Assembly: GCA_965247075.1 (NCBI GenBank)
Contig: CBDFGK010000003.1
Location: 1,364,001-1,428,000, forward strand
Direction of reading: 5' to 3'
DNA length: 64,000 bases
Source: CBDFGK01 sp965247075
GTDB taxonomy: Bacteria > Pseudomonadota > Gammaproteobacteria > Pseudomonadales > Halieaceae
The notes below the pieces were generated by a model that worked only from the letters and a program-made list of their open reading frames with translations, did not search any database and was not told the origin of the DNA. Of the stretch, positions 16,865 through 25,590 are shown one piece after another. Position 1 is the stretch's first letter; every line of letters begins with the position of its first letter. The position numbers were made by a program, and so were the translations under genes.

Positions 16865-17899
16865 ATGAGCAATAACAAAATAATGGATGATTCAAGGATA
16901 GATCCGCGTATCAAGGCTATATTGGGTGCGATGGTGTTACCCCCGGCCGCTGATGTGTCCAGCCGTGAAGAGCTGCTGACGCAGGCCAATAGCGATGCAG
17001 CAAAGGCGGCATCCGCCGGTTTGAAAATGTTTCTGGAGGTGTGTGATACCGAGGAGATCGCGTCGTCTGCAGGATTGAATACCACCATTCTGGAATTCAA
17101 CTCAGAACCTGACGGCAACAGGATACTTATTCAATACATTCGTCCCGATAGCTCCGAGCGGCTGCCCTGTGTGTACTATATCCACGGTGGCGGCATGCAG
17201 GCGATGTCCTGCTTCGACGGCAACTACCGGGCCTGGGGGCGAATCATTGCCGCCCAGAGCGTGGCCGTGACCATGGTTGATTTTCGCAATGCGCTAACGC
17301 CGTCTTCTGCGCCGGAAGTGGCACCTTATCCCGCCGGGCTCAATGATTGTGTGGCGGGCTTGAAGTGGGTGATTGCCAACAGCGATGAACTGAATATCGA
17401 TGCGGGCAGGATAATTGTTGCCGGCGAGAGCGGTGGCGGCAACCTGACCCTGGCAATCGGCCTGCGTCTGCTGCAGGAGGGTGACTCACAGTTGATCCAG
17501 GGCTTGTACGCCCTGTGTCCCTATATCGCCGGGCAGTGGCCCTTGCCGGAAAACCCCTCCTCGACCGAGAACAACGGCATTCTGCTGGATCTGCACAACA
17601 ACAATGGGGCCATGGCCTACGGTATCGAAGAGTTCAACAGCAGTAATCCACTGGCCTGGCCAGGATTTGCCGGCGATGAGGATGTGCAGGGTTTGCCGCC
17701 CACGGTGATCAGTGTGAACGAGTGCGACCCGCTGCGTGATGAGGGCATTAACTTCTATCGCCTGCTGCTTAAAAACGGTGTTGCGGCAAGATGTCGACAG
17801 GTAATGGGCACCATACACGGCACGGAAATCTTGCCTATTTGCTGTCCCGATATCAGTCGCGACACCGCCAGAGACCTGGCGGCGTTCTGCAAAGGCTAG
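16865..17899 (+). CDS. Alpha/beta hydrolase, hormone-sensitive-lipase (family IV esterase) type
   Basis: This 344-residue serine hydrolase has the oxyanion motif HGGG at 107-110 and the nucleophile S189 in AGESGGGN. Likely triad partners near the end are the Asp in NECDPLRDEG and the His in GTIHGTE. These are the signs of the HSL/family IV esterases, which cleave short-chain or bulky esters. No signal peptide is visible. It is transcribed divergently from aceA across a short AT-rich spacer. The substrate is not predictable. Confidence 0.92.
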   Translation: MSNNKIMDDSRIDPRIKAILGAMVLPPAADVSSREELLTQANSDAAKAASAGLKMFLEVCDTEEIASSAGLNTTILEFNSEPDGNRILIQYIRPDSSERLPCVYYIHGGGMQAMSCFDGNYRAWGRIIAAQSVAVTMVDFRNALTPSSAPEVAPYPAGLNDCVAGLKWVIANSDELNIDAGRIIVAGESGGGNLTLAIGLRLLQEGDSQLIQGLYALCPYIAGQWPLPENPSSTENNGILLDLHNNNGAMAYGIEEFNSSNPLAWPGFAGDEDVQGLPPTVISVNECDPLRDEGINFYRLLLKNGVAARCRQVMGTIHGTEILPICCPDISRDTARDLAAFCKG

Positions 17900-17961
17900 T
17901 CACTAACCCAGCAGGCTATTGTTATGGATCTTAAATTTGTGACCCCATGGCTGCTGAACAA

Positions 17962-18804
17962 TCAATCCTTGTTTTGGCGAGTAGCGCTGAGGCGAATGGA
18001 TTTGTCATCCAGCTGAATGCGGCGCTGCTTGTAGAGTGCACCGAGCGCTTGTTTGAATATTTTTTTGCTGATGCCAAATACCGAGCGAATAGCCTCTGGC
18101 GGGCTCTTGTCTGAAAGCATTAACAGGCCGTCGTGCTCAGCCAGCTTGACCAGTATATTGTCGGCGGCATCGTCGATTTTGCTTTTCGAGTATCCGGGTT
18201 TGCTGAGTATCAGGTCGATCTTGCCGTCGCCCCTGACTCTGTTTATGTAGGCATCCATACGCCGGCCCTTGCGCACCGGCTCAGTCAGCTCGTTGTTATA
18301 CAGCAAACCCCAAACCTGATGATTAATGACTGCCTTGAAGCCCAGCTCGGTGCGATCACCTATGATGATTGATACCTGCTGTGCGAACTTGAAATTATCG
18401 GCCGTTTCTTCTACCCAGCGATCCAGCTTGGTAGATCCCGCGATGCGGTGCCGGTTATCCAGGTACACCCTGACCAGGGCGTGATTGCCCGAGAGCAGTT
18501 CGTGTTGCTGTTCGCCGAAGGGTATAAACAAATCCTTGCTCAGGCCCCAGTCGGCGAAGGCGCCATACTGGTTGACGGTGACAATTTGCATCCAGGCGAC
18601 CTGTCCCACAGAGGCCAGTGGCGCGCGGGTGGTAGCAGCCAGTTCGCCGTCGCCGTCCAGGAAGATGAAGGCATTAACCACATTCCCAACTGCGTGGTCC
18701 GCTTCGCCCTTGAGTAGCACCTCTTGCTCTTCCTCGTCACAGAGCAGCGTTCCGGCCCGGTGTGAACCGCTCACTTTGAGGGCGTTAAATTCTCCCAGGT
18801 TCAT
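17962..18804 (-). CDS. CvfB-like S1-domain RNA-binding protein
   Basis: The 280-residue protein resembles the CvfB/YitL family. Several S1-like OB-fold repeats (for example VNQYGAFADWGLSKDLFIPF at about 77-96) are followed by a C-terminal winged-helix part (SPPEAIRSVFGISKKIFKQALG). CvfB proteins bind RNA and influence expression after transcription. It lies 15 bases downstream of a small lipoprotein gene on the same strand and may be cotranscribed with it. Confidence 0.88.
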   Translation of the reverse strand: MNLGEFNALKVSGSHRAGTLLCDEEEQEVLLKGEADHAVGNVVNAFIFLDGDGELAATTRAPLASVGQVAWMQIVTVNQYGAFADWGLSKDLFIPFGEQQHELLSGNHALVRVYLDNRHRIAGSTKLDRWVEETADNFKFAQQVSIIIGDRTELGFKAVINHQVWGLLYNNELTEPVRKGRRMDAYINRVRGDGKIDLILSKPGYSKSKIDDAADNILVKLAEHDGLLMLSDKSPPEAIRSVFGISKKIFKQALGALYKQRRIQLDDKSIRLSATRQNKD

Positions 18805-18819
18805 CAGGCTTGGTTTGTC

Positions 18820-19026
18820 CTATTCAAGTGCGAAGGCTGCCAGGGTGTCGGACAACACTGTTCTGCCCCGGTCATGGCCGCCGGCGGCGACCACCACAAT
18901 TTGCTTTTTGTCGCCATTGTCCAGCGTTAAAACACAGGACATGGGAGTAGTTGCGCGCGGACCCCGATAGGAATCACAGGCACCGAGTGCCAGCGCCGGC
19001 AGGGCTACAAGCCAGTATCTTTTCAT
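18820..19026 (-). CDS. Small lipoprotein of unknown function
   Basis: This 68-residue protein has a classic lipoprotein signal: MKRYWLVALPALALGAC, with lipobox LGAC and lipidated Cys 17. Only about 50 residues remain after processing, including TPMSCVLTLDNGDKKQIVVV. I do not recognise the family. It is sandwiched between the DUF2789 gene (10 bases upstream) and the CvfB-like gene on the same strand. Confidence 0.65.
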   Translation of the reverse strand: MKRYWLVALPALALGACDSYRGPRATTPMSCVLTLDNGDKKQIVVVAAGGHDRGRTVLSDTLAAFALE

Positions 19027-19036
19027 GCCTGGCTAC

Positions 19037-19267
19037 TCAGTGTCGTAGTAGTGCGTCCAGTTGATCGACAATTTCAGACCAGTCTGAATCCTGGTCCCGC
19101 GCCTCGCGGATAAACTGCGCTTGAGATGCGCTCCAGCAGGCGGCGTGGTCCAGGGGTATGTTGTTTTCCAGATGGTTGTTGAAAATAAAATTCTCAATAG
19201 CGGCCTGCTCAGACGATAGGCCCAGTTGCTGAAACAGGGTTTGCATGGTGTGGCTGGATGTATCCAA
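19037..19267 (-). CDS. DUF2789-family small protein
   Basis: The roughly 76-residue protein contains LFQQLGLSSEQAAIENFI near the start and AQFIREARDQDSDWSEIVDQLD near the end. This matches the DUF2789 pattern found in gammaproteobacteria. I placed the start at TTG 19267 because GGAG lies nine bases before it and family members begin a few residues before LFxQLGL. A longer frame begins at 19342. It is acidic and soluble; the function is unknown for the family. Confidence 0.75.
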   Translation of the reverse strand: MDTSSHTMQTLFQQLGLSSEQAAIENFIFNNHLENNIPLDHAACWSASQAQFIREARDQDSDWSEIVDQLDALLRH

Positions 19268-19378
19268 TGTTCGATGCTCCTGATTGCGTAGACTGCCCTG
19301 CAGTATAAGACTAATCTCTGCCGTTGTACGCTTGGCGCACATTTACTTAAGGCAACCCTAATCAAGGGAACAGGTTTA

Positions 19379-19842
19379 TGTTGGACAGAACAATTCCGGT
19401 GGGGCTGTTTGGGCTGCTTCCAACCGTCGGCGCACAGGCTGATGTACCGGGCTGGCGGGTCGGCGCCAATGTGCTGTTACAGCACAGCAAAATCGATGCG
19501 GATGCACGCCTTCGACGGCGCGGTGCGTTCCAATCTTGATCTCACTCATACCGATGCGACCTTTTACTCTGAGCTGCTTGATAACCGGATCAATCTCGAT
19601 AGCGGATTAACCCTGCGGCACCTTGATCAGGCTATATCCGTGACGCACAGGAGACCGGCCGTACCGATGACATCGACCTGGATTTTTACAGCCCGCTGGC
19701 CTACGCCGAAGTCAGGTTCGACCTGCCCTTTAGCGGCTGGTCGGTCGGTGTGACCGGCAATGGCGGGGACTATGAAGATGGCAACGCAGCGGCCGATATT
19801 ACCGTCGACGGTCTATACGGTGGAATTTTCCGGGATTTTTAA
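19379..19842 (+). pseudogene. Frameshifted relic of a small outer-membrane beta-barrel protein
   Basis: The ATG at 19379 starts a signal-peptide-like run (GLFGLLPTVGAQADVPGW), but the frame soon closes. Pieces of a barrel follow in other frames: LDLTHTDATFYSELLDNRIN and LDSGLTLRHLD in one, then DIDLDFYSPLAYAEVRFDLPF in another, ending in GGIFRDF at the TAA (19840-19842). The pieces keep the order expected of the TIGR04219-type outer-membrane proteins (NW-LDLG and YA-ARFDLPF motifs). At least two frameshifts and a deletion separate them, so the gene is dead. Confidence 0.65.
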
Positions 19843-19960
19843 AGGTGTACTGTCAGCAGGCATAATTACCACTTTCCAGCACGCGCCGGCCCACGACCTG
19901 GTGCATAATTGCACGCTTGGTTTTTGGTAAGGCCTGTGTGGATTGTGGAGTTGGTAAGAC

Positions 19961-21025
19961 ATGAGTATTGAGATTAACGCACTGGCGGACGGTGAACGGG
20001 GTAGTTGTCCTGAGGAAATTCGATTTGGGACGGTATTTTCCGATCACATGTTCACGCAAGTGTATGACGATGGAACAGGTTGGCACAGTGCCAAAATTGG
20101 CCCCTATGGCAACTTCTCACTGGACCCGGCGGCAGCAGTGTTGCACTACGGCCAGGAAATTTTCGAAGGCCTGAAGGCGTACCGCCGGGCTGATGGGGGT
20201 ATAAACCTGTTCCGTCCCGATCAGAACGCACAGCGCTTCAATCGCTCTGCCGCCCGCATGGTTATGCCGCAAGTGCCGGTGACACAGCAGCTTGAAGCAT
20301 TGCGGGCCCTGGTGAACCTGGACCAGAACTGGGTGCCAAGCGCGGCGGGAGCCTCCCTGTATATCCGCCCAACCATGATTGCCACCAGTCCCAAACTGGG
20401 CCTGGGCGCAGCGGCCAGTTACCTGCATTTTATTATTACCGGCCCCGCCGGCCCCTACTACGAGCAGGGCTTTAACCCGGTGTCGGTGTATATCTCTACT
20501 ACTTGTCGCCGCGCGGTGGTGGGCGGTATCGGCGAAGCCAAAACCGGCGGCAACTATGCGGCCAGCCTCTATGTCAGTGAAGAAGTGGCTAGGCAGGGCT
20601 ACACCCAGGTGTTGTGGCTGGATGCGATAGAAGGGCGTTACGTTGAAGAAGTGGGCGCGATGAATATTTGCTTCGTCTACGAGGGTAAGCGAATAGTTAC
20701 CCCCGAATTGAGTGGCAGCATTCTTGCAGGCATCACCCGCGATTCGCTGTTGCAGCTTGCTCCGATCCTGGGCTACAAGGTGGCGGAAGAGCGCGTCGAT
20801 ATACACCAGGCTCTGGCAGATATAGACAGCGGCAAAATTACCGAAGTATTTGGCTGTGGTACGGCCGCTGTGGTGTCACCGGTGGGAGTGTTGGCGCTCA
20901 CAGGCAAGGAATATACGATCAACGACAACCAGCCCGGGCCTGTGGCCAAGCAGTTATTCGATGAGCTGCTAGGCATTCAACACGGGCAACGTGAAGATCC
21001 CTTTGGTTGGGTGGTCAGTCTGTAG
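19961..21025 (+). CDS. ilvE: Branched-chain amino acid aminotransferase
   Basis: This 354-residue fold-type IV PLP aminotransferase carries out the last step of Leu, Ile and Val synthesis and the first step of their breakdown. Visible features are FGTVFSDHMF near the start, QEIFEGLKAYR, the PLP lysine K194 in GIGEAKTGGNYAAS and the C-terminal phosphate contact FGCGTAAVVSPVG. The length and these motifs match the larger (BCAT2-like) bacterial subtype. It stands alone and is followed within 5 bases of the stop by a perfect palindrome that may act in 3' end formation. Confidence 0.95.
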   Translation: MSIEINALADGERGSCPEEIRFGTVFSDHMFTQVYDDGTGWHSAKIGPYGNFSLDPAAAVLHYGQEIFEGLKAYRRADGGINLFRPDQNAQRFNRSAARMVMPQVPVTQQLEALRALVNLDQNWVPSAAGASLYIRPTMIATSPKLGLGAAASYLHFIITGPAGPYYEQGFNPVSVYISTTCRRAVVGGIGEAKTGGNYAASLYVSEEVARQGYTQVLWLDAIEGRYVEEVGAMNICFVYEGKRIVTPELSGSILAGITRDSLLQLAPILGYKVAEERVDIHQALADIDSGKITEVFGCGTAAVVSPVGVLALTGKEYTINDNQPGPVAKQLFDELLGIQHGQREDPFGWVVSL

Positions 21026-21358
21026 GTGAGGGGTCAGAGTCTAGACTCTGACCCCGGCTATGGTAGCCTGCTTTGTTGAAATAGCCGTGCATGTAGATTT
21101 GGGCAATACCTACCAGTCAGACAATGGCGGGCACCAACCGGGCGGCGGCGAACCAGTATTCATGCTCTATATAGAAATCAGACATCGTCCCTGCCCACGT
21201 CGAGAAAATCCAACAACTGCCGCGCCGTCGTATCAAATTCTGCTACCGGCGATTCATACGGGATGGTTTGTTCTGCTGCCTGGTCGGCGACTGATGGTAT
21301 GGGGTGCTACCAAATAAAGGTTTGTGGTAGTTTCACCACTCATCTGGAGACTAATAAT
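21026..21358. other. Intergenic region after ilvE
   Basis: Apart from the palindrome at 21030-21055, this 333-base gap shows only short open frames with no recognisable protein. The enoyl-CoA hydratase start is preceded by TGGAGA. I see nothing else here. Confidence 0.5.
21030..21055. repeat. GGGGTCAGAGTC palindromic repeat, copy 2 (perfect)
   Basis: GGGGTCAGAGTC, TA, GACTCTGACCCC is a perfect 12-bp inverted repeat with a two-base loop, five bases after the ilvE stop. It is the cleanest copy of the family also seen at 15096-15121 and 55902-55927. Confidence 0.85.
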
Positions 21359-22174
21359 ATGCTGAACTTGCAAGCGACCGAAACCCTCTTCGTTCTCAGC
21401 GAAATATCCGCGGGAGTCTGTTGGCTCACTCTCAATCGCCCCAAACAACGCAACCCGCTGTCCAGCAGCATGATCGCCGCGATCACGCAGCAGATTGATG
21501 CTGCCGGCGAGAACCCGCAGGTGCGGGTCATCGTGCTGACGGGCTCCGGGCCGGTATTCTCTGCGGGCCACGATCTGGCAGAAATGACGGGGCCAACCCC
21601 GGAGGCTTATACCAGTCGTGATGAACATCTGCGGGATATTCTCAATAGCTGCAACGCGATGATGCTGGCTATCACGCGCTGTCCCAAGGCCGTGATAGCC
21701 TGCGTGCAGGGCACGGCCACCGCCGCCGGCTGCCAACTGGTTTCTGCCTGTGACTTGGCCATCGCCAGTGAAGAGGTCCACTTTTGTACGCCGGGAGTCA
21801 ATATCGGCAGCTTCTGCACCACGCCATTGGTGGGCATTGGGCGCAATATGCACCGCAAACATGCCATGGAGTTGGCCCTGACTGGCGACATGTTCTCGGC
21901 CGAGGACGCAGTGCGCATGGGGCTGATAAATCGCGCGGTAGCGGTGTCGCAGTTGCATGCCCAGGTACAACAATTGGCGCAGCGCATAGCCTCGAAATCA
22001 GCCCAGGGTATTCGCGGTGGCAAGCAGGCCTTCTATCAGCAAATAGATATGCCGGTGGAGCAGGCATTTGACTATGCCCGTGAGGAAATGATCAAGGGCC
22101 TTACCGGTGCGGATTCAGATGAGGGTATCAAGGCCTTCTTTGAAAAGAGAGCGCCGCAATGGGGCGATGCCTGA
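21359..22174 (+). CDS. Enoyl-CoA hydratase/isomerase family protein (ECHDC3-like)
   Basis: This 271-residue crotonase-fold protein has the oxyanion-hole region FSAGHDLAEM and the second loop GTATAAGCQLVSACDLAIAS. The words SAGHDL and AAGCQLVSACDLA, and the later GSFCTTPLVGIGR, resemble the ECHDC3 branch more than classical FadB-type hydratases. The usual catalytic Glu pair is not obvious, so hydratase activity is uncertain. I chose the ATG at 21359, preceded by TGGAGA, over an upstream in-frame start at 21263 that adds an unconserved segment. Confidence 0.88.
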   Translation: MLNLQATETLFVLSEISAGVCWLTLNRPKQRNPLSSSMIAAITQQIDAAGENPQVRVIVLTGSGPVFSAGHDLAEMTGPTPEAYTSRDEHLRDILNSCNAMMLAITRCPKAVIACVQGTATAAGCQLVSACDLAIASEEVHFCTPGVNIGSFCTTPLVGIGRNMHRKHAMELALTGDMFSAEDAVRMGLINRAVAVSQLHAQVQQLAQRIASKSAQGIRGGKQAFYQQIDMPVEQAFDYAREEMIKGLTGADSDEGIKAFFEKRAPQWGDA

Positions 22175-22194
22175 ACCATGTCAATCACTACCGA

Positions 22195-22372
22195 CCGGGA
22201 TATTGCCGGCTGGCCGGCAGCGAAATTCGCGGCCAGACGGTGTTCAGTCGCCTGTCAGATATTCCCGTGCACATAGACATGGTTGATGTGTTGCGCCAGC
22301 CCCACTACCTGGCTGGCCGACATTGTCGAACAGGCGATTGAGCTTGAGGCCGGGGCCATGCCCGCTATTTAG
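22195..22372 (+). pseudogene. Relic of a CoA-binding domain protein (YccU type)
   Basis: After the hydratase gene, the plus strand encodes AGSEIRGQTVFSRLSDIPVH and IDMVDVLRQ. After a frameshift it encodes LADIVEQAIELEAGAM. In order, these resemble the conserved core of CoA-binding Rossmann proteins (Gl-G-ei-G-kvy-SL-dIP--iDmVDvFR, then -iv-eAi--gAk). The N-terminal nucleotide loop and the C-terminus are missing and the frame is broken, so this is a dead remnant. It overlaps the 3' end of the leftward kinase gene. Confidence 0.65.
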
Positions 22373-23927
22373 GATACCCGGTAATGCTGCGAATGGCCTT
22401 ATACAAGGGACTGAGCTTGCCATACATTTTCTGATACACCTCGTGATAGAGCTGATCGTAAAGTTGCTGGTTGCGGGCAATGGGCGTGAACTTATCGCCC
22501 GCGTGCACCATGCGATCCAGGGCGGCCCGGTAATCGGGGTACAGCCCAGATCCCACGGCGGCATTGATTGCCGCGCCCAGACCGGAAGTCTCAAAGGTGT
22601 GCGGACGCTGGGCGGTAACGCCGAAAATATCGGCGGTAATTTGCATGGCTTCGTCACTTTGTGAGCCGCCACCAGACACCTTGAGGCTGGTCATTGTAAC
22701 GCCCGATCTCTGCTCCGATAATTCCTTGCCCTCGCGCAGGGCGTAGGCAATACCTTCGATAATGGCGCGGTAGATATGCGCGCGCGTGTGCACATCGCCA
22801 AACCCAATCATTGCCCCCTTGGCCTCCGGGCCGGGGGTGCGTATGCCAGGATTCCAGTAGGGCTGTATCACCAATCCCATAGAGCCGGCCGGGACCTGCT
22901 TGAGTAATTCATCAAACAACACTTCTGTTGCAATGCCTTTTTCGCTGGCCAGTTGCCGCTCCTGCAGGCCGAATTCTTCCTTAAACCAGCTCACCATCCA
23001 GTAGCCTCGTTGCACAATGACCTCGGTATTGTAGGTATTGGGCATGGCCGCCGGGTAGGGTGGGATGTGGCGTACAGCCTCCACATATTTGCTGTTGGTG
23101 GTGTTATAGGTGGCGGTGGTGCCGTAGCTGAGGCTGCCCATATCCGGTGTGAGACAACCAGAACCCAGTACTTCACAGGCCTTGTCGGCGCCGGCGGAGA
23201 TTAAGGACAGGCCGGCGGGAATACCGGTTTCCAGGGTGGCCTGTTCGGTAATTTTCCCCAGTTCAGAGCCGCTGGGTACCAGCCTGGGCAGCATTTCCGG
23301 ACGCAGGCACAGTGCCTGCCACCTCCAGTCCCAACTGCGACTCCAGGTGTGGCGTCTAAAATCAAAGGGCAGATAACCGACCTGGCTGGACACCGAATCG
23401 ACAAATTCACCGGTCAGCTTATAGCTGTGATAACCGGACAGTAACAAGTACTTGTGGGTTTGTTGCCAGATCTCTGGCTGCTGATGTTTGATCCAGTTGG
23501 CTTCCGCCTGGGAGCGAAAATACTGCACTGTCGAGCTTTCACCGGTCAGCGCAAATAGCGCTCTCCACACTGGATTCAAAGTGTCCAGTTCATGCTGTGC
23601 CCGTTGATCCAACCACACAAAGGCCGGGCGCAGGGAGTTGCCTTCGCGGTCCACATTAATCATGGTGGCGCGCTGGGTGGTTAAGGCAACGGCCTTGATC
23701 TGTGATTTGGGAAAGTCCAGCTGTGGCCAGAGTTCCTGGCAGGCTTTGCACAACATGGTCCAGTAATACTCAGGCTCCTGTTCGGCCCAGCCGGGTTCGG
23801 CAGAAAAGTAGGCATCGATCTTAACCTGGCTTTTCGCTACCAATTGGCCATCTGGATCAAAGACCAGTGCACGAACACTTTGGGTGCCGTTATCAATAGC
23901 GAGCAGGTAATCCGTATGGTCGCTCAT
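22365..23927 (-). CDS. FGGY-family carbohydrate kinase
   Basis: The 520-residue two-domain kinase has the N-terminal phosphate-1 motif LLAIDNGTQSVRALVFD. The C-terminal FGGY region includes GGGSQSDEAMQITADIFG, the adenosine motif. ATP-dependent phosphorylation of a sugar or polyol is expected, such as glycerol, xylulose or a polyol. It starts 8 bases after the GlpD-like gene in the same direction. A polyol or glycerol-type substrate is therefore plausible, since kinase plus GlpD is the classic glycerol route. Exact substrate unknown. Confidence 0.9.
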   Translation of the reverse strand: MSDHTDYLLAIDNGTQSVRALVFDPDGQLVAKSQVKIDAYFSAEPGWAEQEPEYYWTMLCKACQELWPQLDFPKSQIKAVALTTQRATMINVDREGNSLRPAFVWLDQRAQHELDTLNPVWRALFALTGESSTVQYFRSQAEANWIKHQQPEIWQQTHKYLLLSGYHSYKLTGEFVDSVSSQVGYLPFDFRRHTWSRSWDWRWQALCLRPEMLPRLVPSGSELGKITEQATLETGIPAGLSLISAGADKACEVLGSGCLTPDMGSLSYGTTATYNTTNSKYVEAVRHIPPYPAAMPNTYNTEVIVQRGYWMVSWFKEEFGLQERQLASEKGIATEVLFDELLKQVPAGSMGLVIQPYWNPGIRTPGPEAKGAMIGFGDVHTRAHIYRAIIEGIAYALREGKELSEQRSGVTMTSLKVSGGGSQSDEAMQITADIFGVTAQRPHTFETSGLGAAINAAVGSGLYPDYRAALDRMVHAGDKFTPIARNQQLYDQLYHEVYQKMYGKLSPLYKAIRSITGYPK

Positions 23928-23935
23928 CTCGATCT

Positions 23936-25561
23936 CTAGCCTGGTGGCAGACTATAGTGTTGCCGCCAGATAACGCGGTAACGTGACACTTCCTGTTGCC
24001 ACTTTATGTTGTCCCAGCCCAGTACTTGCCGGCAAATTTCTTCCACGCTTGGAAATAACTCCTCAGCACCATTTTTCAGCAACAGGCCCAGGCGGGTGCG
24101 CCGCAACAGTATGTCGTCCAGGTGCACTACCGACTCATGCTCGGCGGCCCAGCGACACTCGGCCAGGCAAAATTCGGTCTCGCCGATCAAATCCTGCTCT
24201 CCCTCGTGAGCGTTGGCAAGCAGATGTATGGCGTTGTTGCCATAGCGCCCGCTCATACGGCTTAACCAGCTACCCCGGGTGGCCTGTGAATCGGGCACAG
24301 TAAAAACCTGGTCGCCGTTTTCGGCAGGCTCGCGCTGTTCCAGCCAGGCCTGCGCGGCGTTAAGGGCATCAATTGCGGTCAGGCGGAAAGTAGTTAGCTT
24401 GCCGCCGCTCACCGTCACCAGGCCCTGCTCCGCCCACACGGCAGTATCGCGGCGCTCTTTGGAGGGGTCTTTATTGGTGTCCGAACCAATTACCGGGCGT
24501 ATGCCAGAATAGCTGGAGATAATATCCTCAACCGCCAGTCTGCTGTCGGGGAAATAGTCATGGAGAATTCGCATCAAATACTCAACTTCTACCTGGGTGA
24601 TACTGGCCTCGTTATCCAGATCATCCCGGTGATCGAAATCAGTGGTGCCAATCAGGGTGGCGCCCTCCCAGGGGAATATAAATACCGGGCGTTTGTCCTC
24701 GGGATGAAACAGCGTCAGCGCCGCCTCGACCGGCAGTTGCCGGCGGGAAAATATCAGGTGGCTGCCGCGCAGGGGACGTATGCGTTTTTCATCAATGACC
24801 TCGCTGCGCAGGCGGTCGGCCCAGGCGCCAGTGGCATTGATGACAACCGACGCATTGAGCTGCAGTTGCTCGCTGCTTTGCCCGCCGTCAAGTGAGGCCA
24901 CGTCTTCTACCACAAGCCCACGCACCTGGCCACTATTGTCAGCACTATCTGCCTTGAGCAAGTCTTTAGCGTGCACATAATTCATCACCTGGCCGCCGGC
25001 CTGGATGGCTTCCTGCAGCACTCTCAGCACCAGGCGTGCATCGTCAACGGTGCTGTCGGTGTAGTAACTGGCGCCAGTCAGGTCGTCGCTGCAAATGCCG
25101 GGAAACTCTTTGCTAACCGTTTCCTTATTGACGTAGCAGTGATCTTTACTGCCCGCCAGCTTGTCGTAGACAGTGAGTATCAGGCCCATCGCCCAGCGAC
25201 CGGGGAACTTGCCCTTGCGTAACAAAAAGTAATAGCCAATCCGCTCGATCAAGCCGGGTGCTTCTTTTAATAGACGCTCGCGTTCGCGTACCGAGTGCCG
25301 GGTTAACTTGATGTCACCCTGGGAGATGTAGCGCAGCCCACCGTGCACCATCTTGGATGAACGACTGGAGGTGCCCCAGGCAAAATCTCGCTGCTCAATA
25401 AGCAGTGCCTTGAGGCCGCGACGCGCTGCTTCGCGCAACACACCGGCGCCGATGATGCCGCCCCCGACGATGACTACATCCCAGTGTGTGTCGGGTTCCT
25501 GTTTGAGCTGTTGCCAGAGTGCATTTCTATCGGTGAAGGAGGTCTGTGTAGTATTCATCAT
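23936..25561 (-). CDS. glpD: FAD-dependent glycerol-3-phosphate dehydrogenase
   Basis: The 541-residue flavoprotein has the FAD-binding motif VVIVGGGIIGAG (about 29-40) followed by LLIEQRDFAWGTSSRSS and VHGGLRYI, both hallmarks of GlpD. SGGKLTTFR occurs near residue 390, and a C-terminal helical cap follows. It oxidises glycerol 3-phosphate to dihydroxyacetone phosphate and passes electrons to quinone at the inner membrane. It is flanked on the same strand by an alkyl-DHAP-synthase-like flavoprotein (29 bases upstream) and the FGGY kinase, forming a glycerol-phosphate-centred operon. Confidence 0.93.
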   Translation of the reverse strand: MMNTTQTSFTDRNALWQQLKQEPDTHWDVVIVGGGIIGAGVLREAARRGLKALLIEQRDFAWGTSSRSSKMVHGGLRYISQGDIKLTRHSVRERERLLKEAPGLIERIGYYFLLRKGKFPGRWAMGLILTVYDKLAGSKDHCYVNKETVSKEFPGICSDDLTGASYYTDSTVDDARLVLRVLQEAIQAGGQVMNYVHAKDLLKADSADNSGQVRGLVVEDVASLDGGQSSEQLQLNASVVINATGAWADRLRSEVIDEKRIRPLRGSHLIFSRRQLPVEAALTLFHPEDKRPVFIFPWEGATLIGTTDFDHRDDLDNEASITQVEVEYLMRILHDYFPDSRLAVEDIISSYSGIRPVIGSDTNKDPSKERRDTAVWAEQGLVTVSGGKLTTFRLTAIDALNAAQAWLEQREPAENGDQVFTVPDSQATRGSWLSRMSGRYGNNAIHLLANAHEGEQDLIGETEFCLAECRWAAEHESVVHLDDILLRRTRLGLLLKNGAEELFPSVEEICRQVLGWDNIKWQQEVSRYRVIWRQHYSLPPG

Positions 25562-25590
25562 TAATCTCTACCGGGGATATAAAGGGCGCC

